NCBI RefSeq assembly: GCF_014203155.1
Contig: NZ_JACHIK010000020.1
Location: forward strand, 1 to 64,000
Source of the DNA: Shinella fusca
Lineage (GTDB): Bacteria > Pseudomonadota > Alphaproteobacteria > Rhizobiales > Rhizobiaceae
DNA length: 64,000 bases
Direction of reading: 5' to 3'
This document shows, one piece after another, positions 40,403-49,621 of this stretch. Every line of letters starts with the position of its first letter. Position 1 is the stretch's first letter. The position numbers and the translations under genes are program-made. The notes under the pieces were generated by a model. It had not been told where the DNA came from. It searched no databases and saw only the letters and a list, made by a program, of their open reading frames with translations.

Positions 40403-41500
40403 CTATTTCAGGCGGCCGGTCTGGCCGCGGTCGCGGAGATAATGGTCGGCAATGGCGCAGGCGACCATCGCCTCGCCGATGGGCACGGCGCGGATGCCGA
40501 CGCAGGGGTCGTGCCGGCCCTTGGTGCGCACGTCGACATTGTTGCCGTCGGCGTCGATGGAGCGGCGCTCGGTGAGGATCGAGGAGGTCGGCTTGATGGC
40601 GAAGCGCGCGATCACCGGCTGGCCGGTGGAGATGCCGCCGAGGATGCCGCCGGCATGGTTGGACAGGAAGATCGGGTTGCCGTCGTTGCCCATGCGCATC
40701 TCGTCGGCGTTCTCCTCGCCGGTGAGCTCGGCCGAGGCGAATCCCTCGCCGATCTCGACGCCCTTGACGGCGTTGATCGACATGAGGAGCGCGGCGATAT
40801 CCTGGTCGAGCTTGCCGTAGATCGGCGCGCCGATGCCGGCGGGAACGCCCTCGGCGACGACTTCGACGACCGCGCCGATGGAGGAGCCGGCCTTGCGGAT
40901 ACCGTCGAGATACTCTTCCCAGACGGGCACGATGGCGGGATCCGGGGCAAAGAACGGGTTGTTGTTCACCTCGGCCCAGTCCCAGTTGTTGCGGTCGATC
41001 CTGTGCTTGCCGATCTGCACCAGCGCGGCGCGCACGACAAGGCCGGGCACGACCTTGCGGGCAAGGCCGCCGGCCGCGACGCGTGCCGCGGTCTCGCGGG
41101 CGGAGGAACGGCCGCCGCCGCGATAGTCGCGGATGCCGTATTTGACGTCATAGGTGTAGTCGGCATGGCCGGGGCGGTAGCGCCGGGCGATCTCGCCGTA
41201 GTCCTTGGAGCGCTGGTCGGTGTTCTCGATCAGCATGGAGATCGGCGTGCCGGTGGTGATCATCGTTTCGCCGTCCTCGTCCGGCATCACGCCGGAGAGA
41301 ACCTTGACGAGGTCGTCCTCGCGGCGCTGCGTGACGAAGCGCGACTGGCCGGGCTTGCGCTTGTCGAGCCAGGCCTGGATTTCGGCGAGCGTGAAGCGGA
41401 TGCCGGGCGGGCAGCCGTCCACCACGCAGCCGAGCGCCGGCCCGTGGCTTTCGCCCCAGGTGGTGACGCGGAAAAGATGACCGAAAGTGTTATGCGACAT
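40403..41500 (-). CDS. aroC: Chorismate synthase
   Basis: 365-aa chorismate synthase, the final shikimate-pathway enzyme, which removes phosphate from EPSP using reduced FMN. Segments are [20 protein letters not shown] at the N terminus (His and Gly-rich strand), [20 protein letters not shown] (about residues 121-140), and [20 protein letters not shown] near the C terminus, all diagnostic. ATG 41500 starts [10 protein letters not shown]; upstream codons include repeat DNA. A tandem pair of palindromes at 41531 precedes it. The ribB(X) gene follows 9 bp after its stop, so they are co-transcribed. Confidence 0.96.
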   Translation of the reverse strand: MSHNTFGHLFRVTTWGESHGPALGCVVDGCPPGIRFTLAEIQAWLDKRKPGQSRFVTQRREDDLVKVLSGVMPDEDGETMITTGTPISMLIENTDQRSKDYGEIARRYRPGHADYTYDVKYGIRDYRGGGRSSARETAARVAAGGLARKVVPGLVVRAALVQIGKHRIDRNNWDWAEVNNNPFFAPDPAIVPVWEEYLDGIRKAGSSIGAVVEVVAEGVPAGIGAPIYGKLDQDIAALLMSINAVKGVEIGEGFASAELTGEENADEMRMGNDGNPIFLSNHAGGILGGISTGQPVIARFAIKPTSSILTERRSIDADGNNVDVRTKGRHDPCVGIRAVPIGEAMVACAIADHYLRDRGQTGRLK

Positions 41501-41530
41501 GAGCGGACCCGGACCCGATGGGAAGTTTGT

Positions 41531-41562
41531 CCACCAATAGGTGGAAAGCCACCTATTAGTGG
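41531..41562. promoter_or_regulatory. Double palindrome upstream of aroC (operator candidate)
   Basis: CCACCAATAGGTGG and CCACCTATTAGTGG are separated by AAAG. They are inverted copies with one mismatch, and each is itself nearly symmetric. It lies 30 bp before the aroC ATG. A regulator binding twice, or a hairpin in the leader, are both possible; no known consensus fits. Confidence 0.45.
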
Positions 41563-41619
41563 AAAATTGCGGGCAGGGACAAGGGTTTCGCGCCATCCGC
41601 GTCGTTATGTCGAGGATTG

Positions 41620-41779
41620 CCCCTCATCCCCCTGCCGGGACCTTCTCCCCGCAAGCGGGGCGAAGGGGGTGATGCACCGCCTTCCCCAAGGCGATGGGCG
41701 TCATGATGGAGGAAAAGATCGGCCCCTTGCTCCTTCGCCCCGCTTGCGGGGAGAAGGTCCCGGCAGGGGGATGAGGGGC
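41620..41779. repeat. RIME-like palindromic repeat (family B, copy 2)
   Basis: Arms CCCCTCATCCCCCTGCCGGG and complement GGTCCCGGCAGGGGGATGAG, with CCCCGCAAGCGGGG-type hairpins. Lies between aroC and the GGDEF-EAL gene. Confidence 0.9.
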
Positions 41780-41789
41780 TGTCCGCCTC

Positions 41790-44700
41790 CTACGACGCCA
41801 GCTTCCAGCGCATTTCCTGCCCGAAGGCGAGGAAGGCGTCGCGGGAGAGGGGTTTGGCGAAGGCGTAGCCCTGCAGGAGGTCGCAGCCGAGGAGGCCGAG
41901 CATTTCGGCGTGCTGCATCGTCTCCACGCCCTCCGCCACGATCTCGATGCCGAGCGAGCGGCCGATCTCGATGATCGAGCGCACCAGCGCCTGCTCGTTG
42001 TGCGAGGACAGGATGGGCGCGACGAGCTGGCGGTCGATCTTCAGGCGCTTCGGCTTCAGCTTCAGCAGGCTGACGATGGAGGTGTGGCCGGTTCCGAAAT
42101 CGTCGATCTCGATGTCGATGCCGAGCGCCTTGATGCGCGCGAGGTTGGCGAGCACCACGTCGTCGCTCTCGTCGAGGAAGATCGATTCCACCAGCTCGAA
42201 GGCGATCTGGCCGGGCTGGATGGAAAGGCCGGTGAGGCTTTCGATAAGGCTCTCGTCGCGCAGGCGCCGCGCCGAGACGTTGACCGAGATCTTCGGCATG
42301 ACGAGCCCCTGCGCGGCCCAGCGGGCGCAGTCGAGAAGGGCCTTTTCCAGCACGATCCGGTCGAGCGTCGCCATGACGTTGAGGTCTTCGGCGATCTTCA
42401 GGAAGCGGTCGGGGGCAAGCAGGCCGTCGCGCGGGTGGTTCCAGCGGATCAGCGCCTCCGCGCCGGCGAGCTTCAGCGTGCCGGCGTCGATCTGCGGCTG
42501 GTAGTAGGGCACGAATTCGTTGTTCTCGATGCCGGCGAGGATGTCGTCGGCGATGCGCTTGTTCGAGATGATCTCGGCCTGCAGTGCCTCGGTGAAGAAT
42601 TCGTGCCGGTTGCGCCCGAGGGCCTTGGCCCGGTAGAGCGCGATATCGGCGTTGACGAGGAGTTTCGCCGTATCGATCGACCGCCCCTCGGCGAGCGCGA
42701 TGCCGATGGAGACGCCGAAGCGGCACAGGTGCCCCTCATATTCCACCGGCTGCTGCATCAGCGTGATGATGCGGCGGGCGAGCGTGCTGAGATAGGCTTC
42801 GTCCGTGGTGTTGGTGACGACCACGACGAATTCGTCGCCGCCGATGCGCGCGACGATGTCGCCCTTGCGGGTGGAGGCGTGCAGCACCTTGGAGGCGTGG
42901 ACGAGCAGCGCGTCGCCCGCGGCATGGCCGAGCGTGTCGTTGATCTGCTTGAAGCGGTCGAGGTCGATGTGGAGGATGGCGGCGCGCACGTCCACCAGCT
43001 CGCTGAGCCCGGCGATCTCCGTCAGCTCGTCGTCCAGCATGCGCCGGTTGCCGAGGCCCGTCAGCGGGTCGTGCAGCGCGTTGTGCTCGATGCGCACCTT
43101 CGCCTGCTCCAGCTCGACATTCTTGGCGTCCGCCTGTTCCTTCGCCGCCTTGAGGTGTTCGCGCAGCGCGACGTCCTCCGTGACGTCGAAGGCGAGGCCC
43201 ACGAGCTTGCGGGTGCCGCCGTGGCCGTAATGGATCTTGCCGACGGAACGCACATGGCGGATTTCGCCATCGGGCAGCACGACGCGCGCCTCGTGCGCAT
43301 AGGGCAGGTCCTGCGCGGTGCAGCGCTCGACATTCTCCAGGATCGAGGCGCGGTCGTCCGGATGCACGGTGCCGAGCCAGTCCTCGTGGGACACGATGCC
43401 GTCCGTGAAGGTCAGGCCGTAGAGCTGGTGCATGCGCGGATCCCAGAAGGTCCGCCCGACGTCGAGATCGGCTTCCCACAGGCCGCATTCGTAGGAATCG
43501 AGCGCGAGGTCGAGGCGCTGCGTCAGGCGGGCGAGCTCGGCGTTCTGCACCTCGGCGTGCTCCTTGGCGCTCTTCAGCGCCTCGTTGAGCAGCACGTCCT
43601 CGGTGACGTCCCAACTGATGCCGGTCAGCTTCTCCTCGCCGTTCGGGCCGATGAGGCGGGAGCCGACATTGCGGATGTGGCGCCAGCTCCCGTCCGGCAT
43701 GCGGATGCGGTACTGTGACTTGTATTCGTTGCCGCCGGCGCGGATGACGTCCATCTCCGCCTTGGCCGTCGGGGCGTCGTCGGGGTGGAGCGCCGCGCGC
43801 CAGGCGCTGTCCTGCGGCGTCTCGTTCTCGGGAAAGCCGTGCAGGCGGTGCATCTGCGCATCCCAGTTGCGCGCGCCGGTGGCGAGCTCGATCTCCCAGA
43901 TGCCGATCTTGGAGGCGTCGAGCGCGATGTCGAGGCGCTGGGAGAGCGACTGCACCTGCCGCTCGCGCGCCTTGAGGCGGGCGATGTTGCGCTGGCGCTC
44001 GCTGACGAGGCCGCCGGTCAGGAAGATCGGCAGGATGATGATGAGCGCGGCGGCGGCGATGATGAGCCTCAGGCGCGCCAGATTGCCGGGCGGATGATGC
44101 CAGCCTTCCGCGGGAATGGCGGCGAGCTCCCACCGCCCGCCCGGAAAATCGAGCACCTGCACGACGGGTTCGCTCTCGAAGACCTCCACGTCGCCGAAGA
44201 ACGGATCGACGATGTTGTCCGCCACGCTGACGTCGCGGATCGCCAGCCGGATATCGCGGGCGTGCCCGGCAATGCCTGGCGAAAGATGCCGGTCGCCGTC
44301 GATGAGGCCGGCATCGGTGAAGAGCTTCCTTTCGTCGATCAGCCCGTCGATATAGCCCCAGAGATAGGGCCGCGCGTCTATGTTGGTGAAGACCGGGATG
44401 AAGAGGTTGAAGCCGCGTCCGCTCCTGGCGAACTCGATGGGACCGGACATCAGCGGGCGCCCCTGCGTGCCGTCCGCCTCCGCGGCCATGCGGAAGGAGC
44501 CGAAGCGGTTGAAGTCGGTGCCGATATAGTGCCGGCTCCGGTCGAGCGGGAAGGCCTGCGCGACCTTTCCGCCCGGCGCCACGCCGACGCGGCGGAAGTG
44601 CGGGTTCTGCAGCAGGAGCTTGCGGGCGAAGACGGAAAACTGCGAGGCCGCCTGATCGGGCGCGGCGGAGAAGAGATTGGCCACGCTGCGCAGCGCCGCG

Positions 44701-44921
44701 ACGTTGCCGTTCACCTCGCTCTGCAGCCGGGCGCCGACCAGCGCGAGGTCGCCGGCGACATGGCTTTGCAATTCGTTGCGGTAGACGCCCTCGTTCTGGC
44801 GCTCGTAGAGGATGCCCGCCGTCAGGATGACGCAGCCGGCGATCGCGGCCGGGACGAGCGAGGGCTTCGCCCATTCTGCGATGGACGCCACGGCGCGGCG
44901 GAATGCGGCGGTCAAAGGCAA
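41790..44921 (-). CDS. CHASE-PAS-PAS-GGDEF-EAL cyclic-di-GMP signalling protein
   Basis: About 1043-aa membrane protein. The N-terminal helix (AAIAGCVILTAGILYERQ) begins an extracellular CHASE-type sensor (to about residue 270), followed by a second helix (LRLIIAAAALIIILPIFLTG) and two PAS folds (RLDIALDASKIGIWEIELAT and RLDLALDSYECGLWEADLDV). GGDEF is intact (DIVARIGGDEFVVVV, about residue 690) and EAL is intact (LAGAEALIRWNHP near 833, DDFGTGHTSI), so it could both make and degrade c-di-GMP. Start uncertain: TTG 44921 (LPLTAAFRRA) or GTG 44891; no suitable ATG. Divergent from DUF1344. Confidence 0.9.
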   Translation of the reverse strand: MPLTAAFRRAVASIAEWAKPSLVPAAIAGCVILTAGILYERQNEGVYRNELQSHVAGDLALVGARLQSEVNGNVAALRSVANLFSAAPDQAASQFSVFARKLLLQNPHFRRVGVAPGGKVAQAFPLDRSRHYIGTDFNRFGSFRMAAEADGTQGRPLMSGPIEFARSGRGFNLFIPVFTNIDARPYLWGYIDGLIDERKLFTDAGLIDGDRHLSPGIAGHARDIRLAIRDVSVADNIVDPFFGDVEVFESEPVVQVLDFPGGRWELAAIPAEGWHHPPGNLARLRLIIAAAALIIILPIFLTGGLVSERQRNIARLKARERQVQSLSQRLDIALDASKIGIWEIELATGARNWDAQMHRLHGFPENETPQDSAWRAALHPDDAPTAKAEMDVIRAGGNEYKSQYRIRMPDGSWRHIRNVGSRLIGPNGEEKLTGISWDVTEDVLLNEALKSAKEHAEVQNAELARLTQRLDLALDSYECGLWEADLDVGRTFWDPRMHQLYGLTFTDGIVSHEDWLGTVHPDDRASILENVERCTAQDLPYAHEARVVLPDGEIRHVRSVGKIHYGHGGTRKLVGLAFDVTEDVALREHLKAAKEQADAKNVELEQAKVRIEHNALHDPLTGLGNRRMLDDELTEIAGLSELVDVRAAILHIDLDRFKQINDTLGHAAGDALLVHASKVLHASTRKGDIVARIGGDEFVVVVTNTTDEAYLSTLARRIITLMQQPVEYEGHLCRFGVSIGIALAEGRSIDTAKLLVNADIALYRAKALGRNRHEFFTEALQAEIISNKRIADDILAGIENNEFVPYYQPQIDAGTLKLAGAEALIRWNHPRDGLLAPDRFLKIAEDLNVMATLDRIVLEKALLDCARWAAQGLVMPKISVNVSARRLRDESLIESLTGLSIQPGQIAFELVESIFLDESDDVVLANLARIKALGIDIEIDDFGTGHTSIVSLLKLKPKRLKIDRQLVAPILSSHNEQALVRSIIEIGRSLGIEIVAEGVETMQHAEMLGLLGCDLLQGYAFAKPLSRDAFLAFGQEMRWKLAS

Positions 44922-45197
44922 GAATGCGGTCCCCGATGATGCCAGGAACCATAGGGATGTTTCATTAAAATTGCATTTATAACTCGCTGAAATACTTGCG
45001 CTTCCCCTGAAACGGCAGGGGTGCGCGGCGGCGGGTTCGCCGCATTTGTCGGACAAACCCGGGGATGACGCGGCCGCGCGCCTTGATTCGCGCATCCTTT
45101 CCGGCTTTCCTTCCCGCAAGCGGGCGAATTTCGCCATATTTGGGGGGCATCTGACGTGACCGGCAAGAAGACTGATTCATTCCCAGGGATTCACAAG

Positions 45198-45461
45198 ATG
45201 CGGTTGCTCATCGCGGCTCTGATGGCCACGGCCTCTTTCCTTTCACCGCTCGTCGCCTCTGCCGAAAGCGCGGATGTCGAGGCCGTGATCACCAAGGTCG
45301 ATACCGCCAACCTCAGCCTCTCGCTCGACGACGGCAAGAAGTACCAGGCGCCGGAAGAGTTCAATTTCGAGGGGCTGGAGCCGGGCGTGAAGGTGCTGGT
45401 GTTCTACACCGAAGTCGACGGCAAGCGCGTCATCAACGACCTCGAAGTGCTGCAGCAGTAG
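45198..45461 (+). CDS. DUF1344 exported protein
   Basis: 87-aa secreted protein with signal peptide MRLLIAALMATASFLSPLVA and a mature small beta-barrel-like domain (VEAVITKVDTANLSLSLDDG, APEEFNFEGLEPGVKVLVFY). The family is typical of Rhizobiales and of unknown function. AGGGA lies eight bases before the ATG; an in-frame ATG 14 codons upstream lacks these features. Divergent from the GGDEF-EAL gene. Confidence 0.85.
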   Translation: MRLLIAALMATASFLSPLVASAESADVEAVITKVDTANLSLSLDDGKKYQAPEEFNFEGLEPGVKVLVFYTEVDGKRVINDLEVLQQ

Positions 45462-45478
45462 CGGGCTGTCGCTGCCCC

Positions 45479-46060
45479 TCAGAGCCAGTTCATCCCCGTC
45501 CCGTCGAGCCGCAGGATGCGGTCCTGGTGGATGAGGGCGTTGGCGGCCTCCTCCTCGCTCATGCCGTGGAGGCGAAAGGCGGCGCGGAAGACGCCGCCGT
45601 GGCTGACGCAGACCGTCGGCCGCGTCACGTCGGCGAGGAAGGAACCGATCCGCCAGCAGAGGATCTCGTAGCTTTCGGCCGCTTCCCCCGGCGGAATGAA
45701 GTTCCACTTGGAATGGCTGCGCTCTTCCACACGCTCGGGCGCGTGCGCCTCCAGCTCGGCCAGTGTGAAACCCTCCCAGTCGCCGAAGGAGACTTCGACG
45801 AGGCGCGGATCGGTGCGGTAGGCGAGGGGGTCTAGGCCCATGGCCCTGCGCAAAATCTCCATCGTCTCGCGCGTGCGCCCGAGCGGGCTTGCCACGAAGT
45901 CGAAATCTGAAACCGTATCGCCGAGAATGCCCTTGAGGGCGAGGCCGTTGCCGGCCGCCTGCCTGCGGCCGGTCTCGTTGAGCGGGATGTCCTTCTGGCC
46001 CTGCAGCCTGCCTTCTGCATTCCACGCGGTCTGGCCGTGTCGGATCATGTAGAGGAGCAA
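45479..46060 (-). CDS. Histidine phosphatase family protein
   Basis: About 193-aa phosphoglycerate mutase-like enzyme. The active-site motif is MIRHGQTAWNAEGRLQGQKD (RHG, phosphohistidine), followed by VASPLGRTRETMEIL (the second Arg) and VCVSHGGVFRA with the second His. The substrate is unknown. The start is TTG 46060, with AGGA eight bases before it, or ATG 46048 (MIRHGQ). It follows fabI by 17 bp on the same strand, so it is probably co-transcribed. Confidence 0.88.
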   Translation of the reverse strand: MLLYMIRHGQTAWNAEGRLQGQKDIPLNETGRRQAAGNGLALKGILGDTVSDFDFVASPLGRTRETMEILRRAMGLDPLAYRTDPRLVEVSFGDWEGFTLAELEAHAPERVEERSHSKWNFIPPGEAAESYEILCWRIGSFLADVTRPTVCVSHGGVFRAAFRLHGMSEEEAANALIHQDRILRLDGTGMNWL

Positions 46061-46077
46061 GGCGGCGTCCTGGAGTC

Positions 46078-46896
46078 TTAGTCCTTGATGACGGAGATGT
46101 CCGGCGCGTCGACGGCCTTCATGCCGATGACGTGGTAGCCGCTGTCGGCATGGTGCGTCTCGCCGGTGACCGAGCGCGACAGGTCCGACAGGAGGTAGAG
46201 GCCGACATCGCCCACTTCCTCGATGGTGACGGTGCGGCGCAGCGGCGCGTTGTACTCGTTCCACTTGAGGATATAGCGGAAATCGCCGATGCCGGAGGCG
46301 GCCAGCGTCTTGATCGGGCCGGCCGAGATGGCGTTGACGCGGATGTTCTTCGGGCCGAGGTCGACGGCGAGGTACTTCACGCTCGCCTCCAGCGCCGCCT
46401 TGGCGACGCCCATGACGTTGTAGTTCGGCATGACCTTCTCAGCGCCGTAATAGGTCAGCGTCAGCATCGCGCCGCCGTCCGTCATCAGCTTTTCCGCGCG
46501 CCGCGCGACGGAGGTGAAGGAATAGACCGAGATCTGCATGGTCTTGGCGAAGTTGCCCGGCGTCGTGTCGACGTAGCGGCCGGTCAGCTCGTCCTTGTCG
46601 GAAAAGCCGATGGCGTGCACGATGAAGTCGATCTTGCCCCACATCTTCTCGACATTGTCGAAGACCGCGTCGATGGAGGCTTCGTCGGAAACGTCGCAGT
46701 CGCCGGCCAGCACCGCGCCGATCTCGGCGGCCAGCGGCTCGACGCGCTTCTTCAGCGCATCGCCCTGATAGGTGAAGGCGATCTCGCCGCCCTGCGCGTG
46801 GATGGCCTTGGCGATGCCCCAGGCGATGGAGCGGTTGTTGGCGACGCCCATGATGACGCCGCGCTTGCCCTTCATCAGACCAGATGCCTGAACCAT
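46078..46896 (-). CDS. fabI: Enoyl-[acyl-carrier-protein] reductase (NADH)
   Basis: 272-aa FabI, which reduces trans-2-enoyl-ACP in type II fatty-acid synthesis and is the target of triclosan and isoniazid-like inhibitors. Conserved parts are VANNRSIAWGIAKAIHAQGG (NADH-binding, about residues 19-38), IDFIVHAIGFSDKDELTGRY, and the catalytic Tyr-x6-Lys in NYNVMGVAKAALEASVKY near 160. ATG 46896 starts MVQASGLMKGK. A weak inverted repeat lies 140 bp upstream. Followed by the histidine phosphatase gene. Confidence 0.95.
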   Translation of the reverse strand: MVQASGLMKGKRGVIMGVANNRSIAWGIAKAIHAQGGEIAFTYQGDALKKRVEPLAAEIGAVLAGDCDVSDEASIDAVFDNVEKMWGKIDFIVHAIGFSDKDELTGRYVDTTPGNFAKTMQISVYSFTSVARRAEKLMTDGGAMLTLTYYGAEKVMPNYNVMGVAKAALEASVKYLAVDLGPKNIRVNAISAGPIKTLAASGIGDFRYILKWNEYNAPLRRTVTIEEVGDVGLYLLSDLSRSVTGETHHADSGYHVIGMKAVDAPDISVIKD

Positions 46897-47032
46897 GGTT
46901 TGTCCCCTGATATCTAGGGCAATCCCGGCAGGCGCGAAGCGCCTTGCCCTTGGAATTGCGTGGAATAAGTCGGAATTGCCTATGGCATAGGCGGCAATGC
47001 GGTTCAAGCGCGCACAGGTTCAGGAACTGTTA

Positions 47033-47052
47033 GCACCCGTAACAATGGGTGC
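47033..47052. promoter_or_regulatory. Inverted repeat upstream of fabI
   Basis: GCACCC-N8-GGGTGC lies in the 184-bp gap between the dnaJ-like gene and fabI. It could be a weak hairpin or a regulator site; there is no T-tract for a terminator. Low support. Confidence 0.3.
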
Positions 47053-47080
47053 ATCTTTCACGCAAGCGTCATAAACCGAT

Positions 47081-48142
47081 TTAAAGGTAGAGCCCCTCGC
47101 GCAGCGAGCGCATCAGGTCGATCATCTTGTCGTCGGGCTTTTCCCAGAGCAGGAGGCGGACCTGCGCGACGAGGTCGCCGCGCTCGCCGGTGTCCCGCAA
47201 CAGCCCTTCGCCCTCGATGCGGATTTCCCGGTCGGAGCCGGACCAGGCCGGCACCGTCACGGAAAGCGGGCCGGAGGGCCCTTCCACCGTCATCTCGCAG
47301 CCGAGCACGGCATTTTCGATCGTCACCGGAAGGTCGATCTTGAGGTCGAAGCCGTCGATGCGGAAGCGGCCGGGCGCGACGCGCACGGTCACGACCACGT
47401 CGCCGCGGCGGAGATTCTCGATGCGGTGCCCGGCCTCCTTGAGGCGGATCACCTGGCCCTCGGTGGTGCCGGCGCCGATCGGCACGCGGATCGTCTGGCC
47501 CTCGGGCGTCTCGATGGTCGGGCGGGTGCGGGCGAGGATATCCTCCACGCTCACCGTCACCTCGGCCATGAGGTCGGGCGCCTTGTCCGCCTTGGCGCGG
47601 CTGCCGCGGATGCGGCGGAGGATCGCCGAGACGAGCGTTGCGGCCGACGGCGCGCCTCGGCTCGCCGGCATTTCCTCGCCGGTCGCGGCGTCGTCCGCCG
47701 GCCTGCGGGCTTCCTGCGCGGGGGCGGCGCCTGCCTGCGGCTGGGCCTGTGTTTGTGCCTGTGCCTGGGGACGGGCCTGCGCCTTGCCTTCGGCCTGCGC
47801 GGTGCGGGCGTCGACGCCGAAGATGCGGGCGATCATGTCCTCCGCGTCCTCGCCGGAAAGGGGCGGGGCCTCGGCCTTTGCCTTGCGCTCGGCCTCGCGG
47901 CGGCGCATCTGCTCCATGCGGCGGAACTCGGCCTCGCGCTGCTGGCGGTCGTAGCGGCTGCGTTTGTCCGGGTCGCGCAGGAGGTCGTAGGCGCGGCCGG
48001 CTTCGGTGAACCGGACGGTGGCGAGCGGGTCGTCGTGATTCTGATCCGGGTGCACGGCCTTTGCCAGCGAGCGCCAGGCCGCCTTGATTTCTTCCTGTCC
48101 CGCGCTGCGCTTCACGCCGAGGACCGAATAGGGATCACGCAT
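47081..48142 (-). CDS. DnaJ/CbpA-class J-domain protein
   Basis: 353-aa co-chaperone. The J domain is at about residues 1-68 (MRDPYSVLGVKRSAGQEEIK; the HPD triad in AKAVHPDQNHDD near 31). A charged linker with Gln/Ala-Gln repeats (QAQAQTQAQPQAG) follows, then the C-terminal substrate-binding beta domains (VSVEDILARTRP, GDVVVTVRVAPGRFRIDG, VPAWSGSDREI). There is no Cys-rich zinc finger, so it is CbpA-like (class B). It stimulates DnaK-type Hsp70. ATG 48142 preferred over the GTG three codons earlier. Separated from fabI by 184 bp. Confidence 0.92.
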   Translation of the reverse strand: MRDPYSVLGVKRSAGQEEIKAAWRSLAKAVHPDQNHDDPLATVRFTEAGRAYDLLRDPDKRSRYDRQQREAEFRRMEQMRRREAERKAKAEAPPLSGEDAEDMIARIFGVDARTAQAEGKAQARPQAQAQTQAQPQAGAAPAQEARRPADDAATGEEMPASRGAPSAATLVSAILRRIRGSRAKADKAPDLMAEVTVSVEDILARTRPTIETPEGQTIRVPIGAGTTEGQVIRLKEAGHRIENLRRGDVVVTVRVAPGRFRIDGFDLKIDLPVTIENAVLGCEMTVEGPSGPLSVTVPAWSGSDREIRIEGEGLLRDTGERGDLVAQVRLLLWEKPDDKMIDLMRSLREGLYL

Positions 48143-48224
48143 AATTTCCACCCGTCTCCGTTGTACCGTTCAAAATAGCGATGAACGTCCTAATCGCCTG
48201 TTACGGATCAGGGTTGAGAAAGCG

Positions 48225-48692
48225 TTACCCCTGCTTGTCGAAGGCGAGCAGCAGCCATTCGCCGGTGTTGCCGAGGCAGGTCCGGCCGGTGAAATTGGCG
48301 ATGCCCTGGTAGGAGTGCTTCGTCGTCACGAAATCGCGGCAGGGGCGGCCGTCCCGGTCCCGGTTCTCCGCGATCCGGCTGATGACGCCGGCGCTGCCCG
48401 AGGCGGAATTGGCCCATGGAATGGGGTTGCCGCCGGTACGCAGGAGGTCGGCCGAAGAGACGGCGTTGCGCACGGTGATCTCGTCGGTCAGCCGCTCGGC
48501 ATTGCCGTTCTGCACCGTTCCCGTGTGCACGGTCTTGTCGACGCCGCTGTCGGAAAAAAGGTCGAGACCGCTCATGCAGCCGGAGAGGATGAAGCCGCCC
48601 ATCATGACGGCTAGGATCCCGTGGCTGCGCGTCCAGTATCGCTTTGTGTCCGGTCGCGTTTTTGCTATGTCTTTCACTCCAGACTGCCTCAT
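48225..48692 (-). CDS. RT0821/Lpp0805-type surface lipoprotein
   Basis: 155-aa protein with a lipobox-like ILSGCMSG after a hydrophobic stretch (ILAVMMGGFILSGC), following a longer basic N-terminal part than usual. The mature part has SADLLRTGGNPIPWANSASG and the family's conserved GRPCRDFVTTKHSYQG and GRTCLGNTGEWLLL, with two Cys. The family is conserved in Rhizobiales and is probably exported; its function is unknown. The start could be internal (MMGGFILSGC). Divergent from pdxH. Confidence 0.82.
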   Translation of the reverse strand: MRQSGVKDIAKTRPDTKRYWTRSHGILAVMMGGFILSGCMSGLDLFSDSGVDKTVHTGTVQNGNAERLTDEITVRNAVSSADLLRTGGNPIPWANSASGSAGVISRIAENRDRDGRPCRDFVTTKHSYQGIANFTGRTCLGNTGEWLLLAFDKQG

Positions 48693-48723
48693 ACAGCTAG
48701 ATAGATCGGCATTTGAGTAGAAT

Positions 48724-49344
48724 ATGAGCGAAAATGCGTTAACAAGCGGTGACTTTACCGAGGAAAACCAACCCTATGACCTGTTCGCGGCGTGGCTGGC
48801 GGATGCCGGCGGGAGCGAACCGAACGATCCGAACGCCGTGGCGCTCGCGACCGTCGACGAGGACGGCCTGCCGAACGTGCGCATGGTGCTGCTGAAGGGC
48901 TTCGACGAGCGGGGCTTCGTCTTCTACACGAATTTCGAGAGCCGCAAGGGCACGGAGATCCTCGCCGCCCGCAAGGCCGCCATGTGCTTCCACTGGAAAT
49001 CGCTGCGCCGCCAGGTGCGCATCCGCGGCGAGGTCGAGATCGTCAGCGACGCGGAGGCCGACGAATATTACGCCTCGCGCCCGCGCGGCAGCCGCATCGG
49101 CGCGTGGGCCTCCAAGCAGTCCCGCCCGCTCGAAAGCCGTTTCGCGCTGGAAAAGGCGGTCGCCGAGTACACCGCGCGCTACGCCGTGGGAAACATTCCC
49201 CGCCCGGCCCACTGGTCCGGCTTCCGCATCAGGCCCGTCTCCATCGAGTTCTGGCACGACCGCCCCTTCCGCCTGCACGACCGCGTCGAATTCCGCCGCA
49301 CCGCGGACGGCAAGGGCTGGGAGAAGGTGCGGATGTATCCGTGA
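48724..49344 (+). CDS. pdxH: Pyridoxamine 5'-phosphate oxidase
   Basis: 206-aa flavoprotein (FMN) that oxidises pyridoxamine- or pyridoxine-5'-phosphate to PLP. Segments: [20 protein letters not shown] (about residues 37-56), [33 protein letters not shown], and the C-terminal [20 protein letters not shown], all of which are family signatures including the FMN- and PLP-binding Arg/Lys residues. Convergent with the RelE gene. There is no other vitamin B6 gene in the window. Confidence 0.96.
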   Translation: MSENALTSGDFTEENQPYDLFAAWLADAGGSEPNDPNAVALATVDEDGLPNVRMVLLKGFDERGFVFYTNFESRKGTEILAARKAAMCFHWKSLRRQVRIRGEVEIVSDAEADEYYASRPRGSRIGAWASKQSRPLESRFALEKAVAEYTARYAVGNIPRPAHWSGFRIRPVSIEFWHDRPFRLHDRVEFRRTADGKGWEKVRMYP

Positions 49345-49348
49345 GCGG

Positions 49349-49621
49349 CTAGCGGCGGTAGACGGATTTCCGGTCGCCGATGCGAACGATGAAGATCGTG
49401 ACGACGGAATCCTCTATCCGCGCGATGACGCGATAGTCGCCGACCCGGTATTTCCAGAATTCCCCGAGTTCGGACCCTTTCAAGGCCTGGCCGACGGCAC
49501 GGGGATTGTCGAGTTGCGCGATGCGGTCGTGGAGAAAGCGCAGGATGCGCTGCGCGGCGACAGGGCCGATCTCGGCAAGTTCCTTCTCCGCGCCCGGATG
49601 GAACTCAATTTTCCAGGCCAT
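49349..49621 (-). CDS. RelE-family toxin
   Basis: 90-aa RelE/ParE-fold toxin: MAWKIEFHPGAEKELAEIGP, a basic helix (VAAQRILRFLHDRIAQ), then LGEFWKYRVGDYRVIARIED and IFIVRIGDRKSVYRR with the Arg-rich end typical of ribosome-dependent RelE. The start overlaps the antitoxin's 3' end by 17 bp, so the pair is coupled. Convergent with pdxH. Confidence 0.88.
   Translation of the reverse strand: MAWKIEFHPGAEKELAEIGPVAAQRILRFLHDRIAQLDNPRAVGQALKGSELGEFWKYRVGDYRVIARIEDSVVTIFIVRIGDRKSVYRR

Noticed and set aside
39347-41974. An 875-codon forward frame over ribB and aroC.
   Set aside because: It is antisense to two clear enzymes; the composition (Asp/Val/Gly-Ala) is a GC-rich reverse shadow.
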